Shown piece by piece: positions 17,529 through 25,931 of a DNA stretch of 64,000 nt. The notes under the pieces were generated by a model that did not search any database, had not been told where the DNA came from, and saw only the letters and a program-made list of their open reading frames with translations. Position 1 is the first letter of the stretch. Each line of letters starts with the position of its first letter. Origin of the DNA: Pseudomonas botevensis (GTDB taxonomy: Bacteria > Pseudomonadota > Gammaproteobacteria > Pseudomonadales > Pseudomonadaceae); the NCBI RefSeq assembly GCF_019145475.1, contig NZ_JAHTKI010000019.1:1-64000 (forward strand). Direction: 5' to 3'. Position numbers and translations under genes: made by a program.

Positions 17529-18485
17529 TCAGTGGCGACGCTTGAAGGTCTGCGACGGCAGCTCGCCAAACTGCTGGCGGTAGCTTTCGGAGAAACGGCC
17601 CAAATGCAGGAAACCGTAATCCAGGGCCAGTTCGGTGAGGTTGCGCACCGGGCAACCCGAGTCGTTCAGACAGGCGTGGATACGGTCCAGTTTGCGCTGA
17701 CGGATGTATTGCATCGGGGTGGTGCCGAGCTGGCGTTCGAACAATGCGTACAGCGAACGCAAGCTCATGTTGGCTTGCACCGCCAGGTGTTCGGCGGGCA
17801 GATCGAGCTTCAGGTTGCGCTCGATATAATCGAGGATGCGCTCGAAACTGACGTTCGGCGCACTCAGGCACTCGCGGCTGACATTGGTGTTCATCAGCGA
17901 AATCAGTTTGCTGCCGACGATCTGCGCATAGTGTTCCTGCACGCGCAGCAACGGGTCACTGGCCTCGGACTCCTGGCAGATCATCGCCAGCAGGCTGGTG
18001 AAGCCTTCCAGTTCATCCAGTCGGTAATGATTGCGCAGGAACCGGATGCCACTTGCGGGATGCTGCCAGCGCTGCTCGTCGCACACCGACTCCAGCACGC
18101 CCACCGGCACCTTGAGGATGAATTTCTCGCAATCTTGCGAGTAGGTCAGGTCCACCGGATCGTCCGGGTTGATCAACAGCAACTCGCCGGGCACCAGGTG
18201 ATGCTCGCGCTTATGCCCGCGCCACAGGCAATTGCCTTGCAGCAGGACTTGCAGGTGATAAACGGTTTCCAGCGCCAGCGAGGTGACCCGCACGCTGCCG
18301 CCGTAGCTGATGCGGCACAGATCCAGATCGGCGAGTTTGCGGTGATTGAGGCTGGCTTGCGGATGGGTGGCCCTGGACAGACCGATGAAATGCTGGCCGA
18401 CGTGCTGGTTCACGTAGTCGGAGACGGCGTAAGGATCAGCGTGGCGAAACACGCTGCTGCGGTCGCTCAGCAGGTGGGTGTCCAT
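17529..18485 (-). CDS. benR: AraC/XylS-family activator of the benzoate operon
   Basis: 318 aa. N-terminal effector domain (about 1-200: HVGQHFIGLSRATHPQASLN, LVPGELLLINPDDPVDLTYS) and C-terminal double helix-turn-helix (about 215-318: AVQANMSLRSLYALFERQ, ALDYGFLHLGRFSESYRQQFG). BenR and XylS bind benzoate-type acids and activate at paired TGCA-N6-GGNTA boxes, two of which lie 33 bases past its stop, in front of benA. Same strand as the operon, as in other pseudomonads. Confidence 0.93.
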   Translation of the reverse strand: MDTHLLSDRSSVFRHADPYAVSDYVNQHVGQHFIGLSRATHPQASLNHRKLADLDLCRISYGGSVRVTSLALETVYHLQVLLQGNCLWRGHKREHHLVPGELLLINPDDPVDLTYSQDCEKFILKVPVGVLESVCDEQRWQHPASGIRFLRNHYRLDELEGFTSLLAMICQESEASDPLLRVQEHYAQIVGSKLISLMNTNVSRECLSAPNVSFERILDYIERNLKLDLPAEHLAVQANMSLRSLYALFERQLGTTPMQYIRQRKLDRIHACLNDSGCPVRNLTELALDYGFLHLGRFSESYRQQFGELPSQTFKRRH

Positions 18486-18605
18486 GGGGCGGCACTCGAT
18501 CTTGTCGTTGTTATGTGATCACGGGGCAATCTCCGGTCACACTACGCTTGAGCGCCGGGACGGGCAATTTGGCCGGCCGATAATCGAACGGTTTATCGAA
18601 AGGCC

Positions 18606-18643
18606 GGCGAAAAAAAACCACCTGCGCTTAAACAGATGGTTTT
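18606..18643 (-). terminator. Intrinsic terminator after the Fur-like gene
   Basis: On the minus strand AAAACCATCTG pairs with CAGGTGGTTTT (11 bp, one G-U), followed directly by a run of eight T. It lies about 25 bases past the stop at 18668. Confidence 0.8.
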
Positions 18644-18667
18644 GGAGGGAGCCCACAGCATCCGGTT

Positions 18668-19045
18668 TCAGCGGTTCCCGTGCTGCTCCAGCACGGCCAA
18701 TGCTTCGTCGGTAAAGCGATAAGTCTTGTCCGACTGAAAAACGATGACGCCCTCCTCGCACAGCCGCTTGAGCACTTCGCGCACACTGATGAACTGCAAT
18801 TCGCTGATAAACGGTTGCAGGTAGCCATGCACGCCGCGACCGCCAATGGTGCGGTCCTCCCGCGCGGCCACCAGCAAGGCGTCGATCACCTTGATCCGGA
18901 TCAGGCTGGTGCGCAGCCCGTAATAATGCAGCAGCTCGCGGATATGCTCGTTGGCGCTGCGCTCGAAATCGAAGGCCCGCTGATCGTTGGCCGTCGGGAT
19001 CGGCAACGGCCTCTCAGCGGTGGTCGGTGCAAGGCGGGTCAACAT
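18668..19045 (-). CDS. Short Fur-like winged-helix regulator
   Basis: 125 aa. Residues about 30-125 resemble the DNA-binding half of Fur proteins (HIRELLHYYGLRTSLIRIKVIDALL, FISVREVLKRLCEEGVIVFQSDKTYRFT). The C-terminal dimerisation and metal-binding half is missing, with no His/Cys clusters. Pseudomonads carry a family of this kind (PA2384-like in P. aeruginosa, reported to affect iron and quorum genes); membership is my reading, not a database result. It lies 117 bases downstream of the TonB receptor at 19163, same strand, with its own AAGGAG. Confidence 0.72.
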   Translation of the reverse strand: MLTRLAPTTAERPLPIPTANDQRAFDFERSANEHIRELLHYYGLRTSLIRIKVIDALLVAAREDRTIGGRGVHGYLQPFISELQFISVREVLKRLCEEGVIVFQSDKTYRFTDEALAVLEQHGNR

Positions 19046-19102
19046 TCAAATACTCCTTTTCCATGAACGTTTGCGCTGCTCAACAGCGGCGATTGAATCG
19101 CT

Positions 19103-19160
19103 TCTATATATAAGAAGGCGCAGACGATCGGCTGAACGCTCCGTCACGCTGCGCCCCGTC
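19103..19160 (-). terminator. Possible terminator after the first siderophore receptor
   Basis: GGCGCAG/CTGCGCC (7 bp) with a 25-base loop, followed on the minus strand by TTCTTATAT. The long loop makes it a weak call. Confidence 0.35.
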
Positions 19161-19162
19161 CA

Positions 19163-21367
19163 TCAGAAATCCACCGTGGCCGACAGTTGCAGCGTGCGTG
19201 GATAGCCGGGAGAGAACGCGCCGTAGGAAGCGACGCCCGACCAGTACTCGCGATCGAACACGTTCTGCACCGTGGCGCGGAACGTCGTCGGCCGGCCTTC
19301 GATCTTGGTCGCGTAGCGGGCGCCCGCGTCGATCCGCGTCCAGGAATCCAGCTCCTGAGTGTTGGCCTGATTGACGTACTGGCTGTCGGTGTAGATCGCG
19401 CCGCCGGTGAGGGTGAAGCCCTCGATCCACGGCGTATCCCACTCGGCCCAGAGATTGGCCTGGACATCCGGCACACCCACCGGTTTATTGCCACGGTTGG
19501 CGGCGGTGGCCGAATCGGTCAGTTCACCGTCGAGCAGGGTCACGCCGCCCATCAGACGGGTGCCCGGCGCTACTTCACCGAACATGCTCAGCTCCACGCC
19601 ACGGTTGCGTTGTTCGGCCTGCACCGAGAACACGTTGCCGGCGCCGATTTCGCCGCTGGGCTTCTCGATCTGGAACAGCGCCAGGGTGGTCATGAACGTC
19701 CCGTGCTCATACTTCACGCCGATTTCGTGTTGTTTGGACTCGTAGGGCGCGAAGGTTTCGCCGGAGTTGGCCGCCGTGCCGGGCGCGATGTCGCCCTTGC
19801 TCAAGCCTTCAACGTAATTGTAGTAAAGCGAAACGTCTTCCCACGGTTTGACCACCACGCCCACCAGCGGTGTGGTGGCGCTGTCGTCGTAACGGGAGCT
19901 GACCGAACCGTTCGCGCTGTAGTTGCGCGACTCGATGTCCTGGCGACGCACGCCGAGGGTCAACTGGATGCGGTCGTCCAGCACCGACAAGGTGTCGGTC
20001 AACGCCACGCCGGACAGTTCCGACTCGGAAACACGCAGCACCTTCGGCGAGTTGATGTACTGACGCGGCACGTCCACCGGGTGGTAGATGTTCGAGCGGA
20101 TTTCCGTACCGTTGTTGATGCCTCGGGACAACTCGTCCTGATAACGGGTCGCCATCACCGTGGTGGTGTGCGTGACCGGGCCGGTCGCGAATATCGCGCG
20201 CATGCCGACGTCGGCCGTCGAACGGTCGACGTTGAATTTGTAGTAGCCGGGAATGTTGCTGGTGTCGCCGGCATCGTTGAGGATTCGCGGCACCTGGTCC
20301 GACAGGCGCTTGACGTCCGAGCGGCCGCCACCGGCATGGGCGAACACCGTCACCGCATCGCTCAGGTCATACTCGCCGCCGAGCAGCGCCGATTGCTCCT
20401 TGGTGTCCGACCAGCCCCAGTCCTGCGGCAGGTTGGTGCGACCATTGGCGGCGGACGGCACCTGTACACCCGGCGCGATGGTGAACGGCCGCGATGCCGC
20501 CTCAAAGCTCTCTTTCTGGCTGAGGAAATCCAGGTTCAAGCGCAAACGGTCGCCCTGGTAATCAAGCGCGATGGCGCCGATGTTCAAGTCTCGGTTCTGA
20601 TGATCCACCGCCGTGTCGCCGCCCTGCAGGCTGCCGTTGAAGCGCACGCCGAACTGATTTTCCTCGCCGAAGCGCCGGCTGACGTCCAGATGGCCGCCCA
20701 CCTGGGAGTCCGAGGCGTAACTGGTGGTGAAGCGGGTCAGGTCTTCGGCCAGCGGCCGCTTGGGCACGATGTTGATCACCCCGCCCACGCCGCTGTTGGG
20801 TGAAATCCCGTACATCAGCGCGCCCGGCCCTTTCAACACTTCGACCCGCTCGGCGTATTCGGTAAACACCCGGTAGTTCGGGGCCACGCCGTACACGCCG
20901 TCGTAGGCCAGCTCACCCAGGTTGCCTTCGCCGATGGCGAAACCCCGGATGAAAAACGAATCGACGATGCCGCCCGTCTGCCCGGTGGAGCGCACCGAAG
21001 GATCACGCTCCAGCGCATCGGCGACCGTCACGGTTTGCAGATCGGCGAGGGTCTTGGCGGTGTAACTGGTCACGCTGAACGGCGTGTCCATCACGTCCTT
21101 GTTGCCCATCATCCCCAGCCGCGCACCGCGTGCCACCTGACCGCCGGCCAGCGCCTCGGGCAATGCGGTCGCGCCGTTGTAGCGGCCGGTGACGTTGGTG
21201 GTGTCGAGGGTCAGGCCCTCGGTGGCGACGGCGTCCTGTTGATCCTTTCGCTCGGGCTCGGCGGCCCAGACGGTGGCGCTTCCTGCAGCCAGGATTGAAC
21301 TCAGCATCGCGGTGCGAATAGCCAGGGTTAACGCGTTTTCACCGCAGGATCGACTTGCAACGGACAT
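19163..21367 (-). CDS. TonB-dependent siderophore receptor (non-signalling paralogue)
   Basis: 734 aa. Signal peptide ending near TVWAAEP, then plug (about 60-190: SVTSYTAKTLADLQTVTVAD, VRSTGQTGGIVDSFFIRGF) and a 22-strand barrel ending PRTLQLSATVDF. It is clearly paralogous along its whole barrel to the receptor at 33108 (shared GQTGGIVDSFFIRGF, YRVFTEYAER, SPNSGVGGVIN, RGVE and FDREYWSGVASYGAFS-type blocks) but lacks the N-terminal STN signalling domain, so it should transport only. No strong Shine-Dalgarno. The paralogous pair brackets the metallophore genes. Confidence 0.93.
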   Translation of the reverse strand: MSVASRSCGENALTLAIRTAMLSSILAAGSATVWAAEPERKDQQDAVATEGLTLDTTNVTGRYNGATALPEALAGGQVARGARLGMMGNKDVMDTPFSVTSYTAKTLADLQTVTVADALERDPSVRSTGQTGGIVDSFFIRGFAIGEGNLGELAYDGVYGVAPNYRVFTEYAERVEVLKGPGALMYGISPNSGVGGVINIVPKRPLAEDLTRFTTSYASDSQVGGHLDVSRRFGEENQFGVRFNGSLQGGDTAVDHQNRDLNIGAIALDYQGDRLRLNLDFLSQKESFEAASRPFTIAPGVQVPSAANGRTNLPQDWGWSDTKEQSALLGGEYDLSDAVTVFAHAGGGRSDVKRLSDQVPRILNDAGDTSNIPGYYKFNVDRSTADVGMRAIFATGPVTHTTTVMATRYQDELSRGINNGTEIRSNIYHPVDVPRQYINSPKVLRVSESELSGVALTDTLSVLDDRIQLTLGVRRQDIESRNYSANGSVSSRYDDSATTPLVGVVVKPWEDVSLYYNYVEGLSKGDIAPGTAANSGETFAPYESKQHEIGVKYEHGTFMTTLALFQIEKPSGEIGAGNVFSVQAEQRNRGVELSMFGEVAPGTRLMGGVTLLDGELTDSATAANRGNKPVGVPDVQANLWAEWDTPWIEGFTLTGGAIYTDSQYVNQANTQELDSWTRIDAGARYATKIEGRPTTFRATVQNVFDREYWSGVASYGAFSPGYPRTLQLSATVDF

Positions 21368-21398
21368 GACGACGGAGCCTTTTTCGAAGTTGGGAAAA

Positions 21399-21413
21399 TG
21401 GTAATGACTCCTA
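21399..21413 (-). promoter_or_regulatory. Weak candidate Fur box upstream of the receptor
   Basis: TGGTAATGACTCCTA matches the 7-1-7 Fur pattern TGATAAT-N-ATTATCA at 9 of 14 positions, 32 bases before the receptor ATG. The left half is good, the right half poor. Confidence 0.3.
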
Positions 21414-21477
21414 TTTGCCAGTCGACTTGCGAAAAAGTATCAGCCCCGGGGAAAGTTTTTTTCAGCGAGGAGCAAAC

Positions 21478-21513
21478 GGCCGGAGGGTGGGCCTGTCGCC
21501 CTTCCCTCCGGCC
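21478..21513 (-). terminator. Hairpin terminator after the CitE-like/SerK-like operon
   Basis: Perfect 10-bp GC-rich stem GGCCGGAGGG/CCCTCCGGCC with a 16-base loop, 25 bases past the stop at 21538. The following minus-strand tail is GTTTGCTCC, only weakly T-rich. Confidence 0.55.
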
Positions 21514-21537
21514 TCGGGCTGCGCGGGTCAGGCGCGG

Positions 21538-21939
21538 TCAGTCATACAGGCATTGCAGCGGGATCGAAATCACCGGCAGCGCGGGATCGAACGCATGTCG
21601 CGTGGTCTTGTACGGGAACAGCTCGCCGCGCTCGATCGTGGTGAAAATCCGCGCCACCTCGAACGCTTGTCCGGTCTGCCAGTGACGTACCCGCACCCGA
21701 GGGTCCGCGTAGTCGAGCTGGATACACGGCACCCGTTTCAGACCCAGCGCCCGCGCCGCGTTGAAGCGATGATTGCCATCCATCACGATGCCCCGCGAGC
21801 GCTCGACGATGATCGGTTCCAGCCAGTGCCCGGCCTCGATGATCGCTTCGCGCAGGCGCTGCACGTTGAGCGGGTCGACCTGCTCGGATTGCACCACGTC
21901 GCACAGCGGGCGCAGGGCAATCTGGTAGCCATGTTCCAT
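21538..21939 (-). CDS. Minimal ParB/sulfiredoxin-fold protein, SerK/SbnI-like
   Basis: 133 aa, one ParB/Srx-like domain: PLCDVVQSEQVDPLNVQRLREAI, EPIIVER and MDGNHRFNAARALGLKRVPCI, where GNHR matches the GHHR-type phosphate-binding loop. SbnI of staphyloferrin B clusters and archaeal SerK are ParB-fold kinases that turn free L-serine into O-phosphoserine, the SbnA substrate; they are about 240-255 aa, so this is half that length. It lies 15 bases after the CitE-like gene, behind GGGAGACGG. Function by analogy and context; a regulatory role is possible. Confidence 0.65.
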   Translation of the reverse strand: MEHGYQIALRPLCDVVQSEQVDPLNVQRLREAIIEAGHWLEPIIVERSRGIVMDGNHRFNAARALGLKRVPCIQLDYADPRVRVRHWQTGQAFEVARIFTTIERGELFPYKTTRHAFDPALPVISIPLQCLYD

Positions 21940-21954
21940 GATCCGTCTCCCATT

Positions 21955-22842
21955 TCAGCAAGCATCGGCCTTGGCCGGCGCGGCGTACTGGCTGGCCATG
22001 TCGCGCAGGCGCTGGGCCTGTTCGATGAGCGGCAGATCGACCATTTCGCCGTCGACCTGCACCGCATGGCTGCCCCCGGCCACGGCATCGAGCACCCGCT
22101 CGGCCCACGCCAACTGGCGCGCGTTGGGCAGGAAAGCGTGCTGCACCGTGCGCAGTTGCGAGGGGTGGATACACAACTTGGCGCCAAACCCCAGCGACCG
22201 TGCGTAGCGTGAATCCTGCTCGACCACCGCCATGTCGCTGATTGCCGGGGTCACGCCATCGATCGGCGCTGGCAAACCGGCCACCCGCGAGGCGAGGACG
22301 ATGCGATTGCGTGCCAGCAGAAACGCTTCCGGGATCTGGCTGCAGTTGATGTCCAGGGAGAAATCCAGCGAGCCGAATGCCAGCCGCGCCAGGCCGGGAA
22401 TCGCGGCGATTTCCTCGACCTGCTGCAAGCCTCTGGCGGTCTCGATGATCGCGACGATCTGCAACCCGGAATGCCATTCCAGCAGGCGTTCGACCACGCC
22501 GGCCAGGCTTTGCGGGCACTCGGCCTTGGGCAGAAAAATCCCCGCGCAACGCTCGGGGTAGCGCATGTCGCCGAGCCAGGTCATGTCCTGGCGGAACAAC
22601 GAACTGCTGACGCTGTTGAGCCGGATGTAGCGCTGGCAGGCGGTGACCGGCGTGCTCTCTTGCCAGGCCCAGATCGAGGCGCGGGCGACGGCTTTGCTGT
22701 TGGGATGAACGGCGTCTTCGAGATCCAGAATGATCGCATCCGGCGCGGCCTCGACCGCCTTGGAAAAGCGCTCCGGCCGGTTGCCGGGAACGAACAGGTA
22801 GCTGATGGGAAGCGTCGCTGCGGTGCTGTGACGAACAGTCAT
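21955..22842 (-). CDS. CitE-like HpcH/HpaI aldolase/citrate lyase-family enzyme
   Basis: 295 aa TIM-barrel enzyme: FVPGNRPERFSKA, AIILDLEDAVHPNSK (metal and substrate loop), IFLPKAECPQSL, IIETARGLQQVEEIAAI, LAFGSLDFSLD and AKLCIHPSQL are CitE landmarks. Staphyloferrin B clusters use SbnG, another HpcH/HpaI-family member, to make citrate from oxaloacetate and acetyl-CoA; this gene probably fills the same slot with a different subfamily. AGGAGAG precedes the ATG. It is divergent from the biosynthetic genes at 23450 and probably cotranscribed with 21538. The exact reaction (citrate, malate or another acid) is not shown by sequence. Confidence 0.8.
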   Translation of the reverse strand: MTVRHSTAATLPISYLFVPGNRPERFSKAVEAAPDAIILDLEDAVHPNSKAVARASIWAWQESTPVTACQRYIRLNSVSSSLFRQDMTWLGDMRYPERCAGIFLPKAECPQSLAGVVERLLEWHSGLQIVAIIETARGLQQVEEIAAIPGLARLAFGSLDFSLDINCSQIPEAFLLARNRIVLASRVAGLPAPIDGVTPAISDMAVVEQDSRYARSLGFGAKLCIHPSQLRTVQHAFLPNARQLAWAERVLDAVAGGSHAVQVDGEMVDLPLIEQAQRLRDMASQYAAPAKADAC

Positions 22843-22939
22843 TGGGACTCTCCTGGGTGTGCTGCGGTCGTGGTTTTCAGAAAAAATTCAGGCACCTGCG
22901 ACAGGGAAAATCCGAGGCTTGCGTCGCCTTCATGAATCA

Positions 22940-22981
22940 ACCGTTAACGCCTTATTCTTCAAGCAATTAACGGTCTTTTTA
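22940..22981 (+). terminator. Terminator-like inverted repeat on the strand opposite the CitE arm
   Basis: ACCGTTAA (22940-22947) pairs with TTAACGGT (22967-22974), 19-base loop, then CTTTTT on plus. There is no plus-strand gene upstream, so it would end an antisense or leader RNA. Confidence 0.35.
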
Positions 22982-23393
22982 TTCAACGGCCGAACGCTTC
23001 CACGAGCGTGCGAATAAGCGACTTCGCACTCCCCTGTCGAGTGTGTTAATTCAAAAATATTTGAAAACCTTACTTGATAATCGTTCGCGTTGGCAATATT
23101 GTTCTCGCCGTCGAGAGGGGCAATGCTCAATTCAAGACTGGAGAATTCATTCATGAAAAGTTCATCTCAGTGATGTCATTTAAATGTCATTCATTGGCAC
23201 TCGAAAAGTATGTCGACCATAAACACTGGCCATCTTTTTGCCTGCTTAAACCTTAAGGAGTGGGGTTTACATGAAACTGACTTGTGAAATTTTTGTTAAA
23301 TCAAAAACCACTGATCGATTGTGCGACCGGGTGTTTCATCCGCCTCCGCTTATTTGATTTTCAGTATTGGCGCCAAGCCAAAAGACATTGACC

Positions 23394-23410
23394 GATAACG
23401 ATTAGTTATC
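23394..23410 (+). promoter_or_regulatory. Inverted repeat, candidate Fur-type operator of the biosynthetic operon
   Basis: GATAAC-gatta-GTTATC ends 39 bases before the chosen start of the decarboxylase. The first 11 bases match the Fur hexamer array GATAATGATAA at 9 positions. The iron-uptake context supports Fur, but the spacing is not canonical. Confidence 0.4.
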
Positions 23411-23449
23411 AAATCACGCATGACGATTTTCCATCGTCAGGGGTTTTCT

Positions 23450-24844
23450 ATGCCTGATTTAAATGCATATGAAGTTTCAGAAACAACAAAGTCCAAATAC
23501 CCAAAAGTGCTGAAACCGTTACTCGACCCTGTTATTGAAAATCTTCTTGAGCGTTCTCCCGACACACTGATCGAACTGGTTTCTCAATACGGTTCACCGC
23601 TGAATCTGGTATGGCCGCACGCCTTTGAAGCCAATGCCGATGCGCTGCAAGCGGTCTTGAAACGGCACAACGTCGACTACTCGATTTTCTACGGGGCCAA
23701 GGCCAACAAATCGCAAGGCCTGCTGGGTTCGGCCTCGGTTTCGGGGATTGGCGTTGACGTGTCGAGCATTCACGAACTGGAAGCAGCCTTGCGCGCCGGG
23801 ACCTCGGCGCAGCATTTGTGCGCGACCGGACCGGCGAAAACCGCAGCGTTTCATCGCGCCTTGGTACAGGGCGGCTCGCTGATCTGTGTGGACTCGCTGG
23901 AAGAGTTCGCGCATCTCAAAGCCGTGCTCGACACCTTCCCCTCGCCCGCCAAAGCCCGGATTTTACTGCGTTACCGGCCTCACAGTTGCCCGGCGAGCCG
24001 GTTCGGCATGGGTCAGGATGACTTGCTTGAATGCCTGCGATCGCTGACCGAACAACGGGAGGTTTTCCACTTTGAAGGCTTCCACTTCCACCTCGGTGGA
24101 TACGGTTACGAAACCCGCGTCCAGGCGTTCCGTGAGGTGACCGGCTTCGTCGATGCGGCCAGGGAAATCGGACTCGACCCGCTCATGATCGACATCGGTG
24201 GCGGCCTGCCGATGCGCTATGTGCAACCCGAGGCTTACAACAGTTTTCTGCAAAATGAAAACAATCCAGCTCATTATCAACATCGTCGAGTGCCCAACTC
24301 TTTTTATCCCTACGGCAGTGCGCTGACGGCTTGCCAGTGGCTGGAACTGTTCCTCGAATCTGAACATTCGCCGCAACTTTCCATTGCTGGATATTTGAAG
24401 TCACGCAATATTAAATTGGGACTCGAACCGGGACGAAGCCTTGTAGACCAAGCCGCCATTTCAGTATTCCGCGTCACCCGCACCAAGCAACTGGCGGACA
24501 ACAAAGTTGTAATTTTCGTGGAAGGCAGCAGTTTCAGCGCCTGCGAAACCTGGTTCGCTTCGGAATACCTTGTCGATCCGATCCTGATATCCGGACAACA
24601 ATTACCCGACAAACCGATGCAAGCCTATATTGCCGGGCATAGCTGTCTCGACGATGACGTCATCACCCATCGCCTGATCAACTTCGACACTTCACCACAA
24701 GCGGGCGACTTATTGGTTTACGCCAACACGGCCGGCTATCAGATGGACTTGCTGGAAAACGAATTTCATCGCCACCCATTACCCAAAAGATTGATGGCGA
24801 CTTGTTGCACGGAAGGTAATTACACGTTTTCACCTGACTACTGA
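23450..24844 (+). CDS. SbnH-like PLP decarboxylase (diaminopimelate/ornithine decarboxylase fold III)
   Basis: 464 aa. The ATG at 23450 follows AGGGG at 6 bases and is preferred to the ATG at 23420, which has no such site. PLP lysine Lys84 in FYGAKANKSQG, FHFHLGGYGYE (about 207), DIGGGLPMRY (about 244) and EPGRSLVDQA are alanine-racemase-fold decarboxylase motifs. SbnH decarboxylates a citryl-diaminopropionate intermediate during staphyloferrin B assembly; the same job is likely here. First gene of the plus-strand biosynthetic operon, 15 bases before sbnA. Base use is somewhat more AT-rich than downstream genes. Confidence 0.85.
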   Translation: MPDLNAYEVSETTKSKYPKVLKPLLDPVIENLLERSPDTLIELVSQYGSPLNLVWPHAFEANADALQAVLKRHNVDYSIFYGAKANKSQGLLGSASVSGIGVDVSSIHELEAALRAGTSAQHLCATGPAKTAAFHRALVQGGSLICVDSLEEFAHLKAVLDTFPSPAKARILLRYRPHSCPASRFGMGQDDLLECLRSLTEQREVFHFEGFHFHLGGYGYETRVQAFREVTGFVDAAREIGLDPLMIDIGGGLPMRYVQPEAYNSFLQNENNPAHYQHRRVPNSFYPYGSALTACQWLELFLESEHSPQLSIAGYLKSRNIKLGLEPGRSLVDQAAISVFRVTRTKQLADNKVVIFVEGSSFSACETWFASEYLVDPILISGQQLPDKPMQAYIAGHSCLDDDVITHRLINFDTSPQAGDLLVYANTAGYQMDLLENEFHRHPLPKRLMATCCTEGNYTFSPDY

Positions 24845-24859
24845 AGGGGATACTTCCAA

Positions 24860-25903
24860 ATGATATTGAATAAAGTTTCGGATCTTATTGGTAATACGCC
24901 AATGTTGGGCATCGATGTTCCGGGAACCAACGCCAGACTCTTGCTCAAGATAGAAAAGAACAATCCCGGCGGCAGTATCAAAGACCGCATGGCACGCAAC
25001 ATGGTGCTGGCGGCACTCAAGTCCGGCAGGTTGAAACCCGGTGGTGTGGTGATCGAGTCGTCGTCCGGCAACACCGGCATTGGCCTGGCGATGGCGGCTG
25101 TCGAGTTCGACCTGCATTTCATCGCCGTGGTCGATCACCACGCCGCCCAGGACAAGATTGCGGTGATGAAGGCGTTGGGGGCCGAAATCCGTTTTGTCGC
25201 CGGCACCTACCGGGAAGACGAAGTGGCCGTGGTCGAGCGCCAGCGTCTTGCCGCTGAACTGGCTTCGCAGATTCCCGGCTCGGTGTTCATGAACCAGTCG
25301 GACAACGCCGCCAACGCCGGCGGCTACAGCGACTTCGTCCGCGAAACCATCGCCCAGGCCGGCGGCCAGATCGGCGCCTATGTCGGTTGCGTCGGCACCG
25401 GTGGCTCGATGACCGGAATCGCCCGTGGCCTGAAATTGCACAACCCGGACATCGTCACCGTCGCCGTGGAGCCGGCCGGCTCGATCGTCTTCGGCCATCC
25501 CGGCTATCCGTATTACCAGTCGGGCACCGGCACTCCGGCCGGTGACACCGTGGGCCTGGTGCTCGACTACAGCTGCATCGACATGGGCATTCAAGTCACC
25601 GATGCCCAGGCGTTCGAAACCGCTCGCTACGTCGCCCGCAATCTGGCGCTGCTGGTCGGCGGTTCGACCGGCGGTGCGATCTACAAGGCGCTGGAGCTGA
25701 TCCACAAAGGCACCTTGACCGGCAACGTCGTGGTGCCCATCGCCGACGGCGGCGAGAAGTACCTGCATACGGTGTTCGACGACAAGTGGCTGGAGGAACG
25801 CGACCTTCTGGAGCCGGGCGTCGCCGCGCAACTGGACACCTGGCTGGGCAAGACCCGCTGGCTGGAGTCCGACGCCACGCCTCTGCAACTGAGTGTCGCC
25901 TGA
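24860..25903 (+). CDS. sbnA: 2,3-diaminopropionate pathway synthase SbnA (cysteine synthase family)
   Basis: 347 aa fold II PLP enzyme. Lys41 in NNPGGSIKDRMA binds PLP, SSSGNTG (67-73) is the substrate loop, GTGGSMTG holds the PLP phosphate. The EKNNPGGSIKDR context and lack of sulfide-specific features match SbnA rather than CysK. SbnA joins O-phospho-L-serine and L-glutamate through the amino nitrogen to give ACEGA, the precursor of L-2,3-diaminopropionate. AAGGGG precedes the ATG. Confidence 0.88.
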   Translation: MILNKVSDLIGNTPMLGIDVPGTNARLLLKIEKNNPGGSIKDRMARNMVLAALKSGRLKPGGVVIESSSGNTGIGLAMAAVEFDLHFIAVVDHHAAQDKIAVMKALGAEIRFVAGTYREDEVAVVERQRLAAELASQIPGSVFMNQSDNAANAGGYSDFVRETIAQAGGQIGAYVGCVGTGGSMTGIARGLKLHNPDIVTVAVEPAGSIVFGHPGYPYYQSGTGTPAGDTVGLVLDYSCIDMGIQVTDAQAFETARYVARNLALLVGGSTGGAIYKALELIHKGTLTGNVVVPIADGGEKYLHTVFDDKWLEERDLLEPGVAAQLDTWLGKTRWLESDATPLQLSVA

Positions 25904-25931
25904 CGCGCCTCCCACACAGGAAAGCCTCTGT

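Larger units (their letters stand above)
22843..23449. promoter_or_regulatory. Long AT-rich divergent control region of the metallophore genes
   Basis: About 600 bases between the divergent arms. A possible 74-residue frame on minus (22930-23154) has a poor ribosome site and is not called. The region holds a terminator-like inverted repeat (22940-22981), a Fur half-site (TGATAATCGTTCGCG, 23075-23089) and the inverted repeat GATAAC-N5-GTTATC at 23394-23410. Confidence 0.6.

Noticed and set aside
22930..23154. 74-codon minus frame upstream of the CitE-like gene
   Set aside because: Poor ribosome site, no recognisable features, and it overlaps the terminator-like repeat; left as part of the control region.
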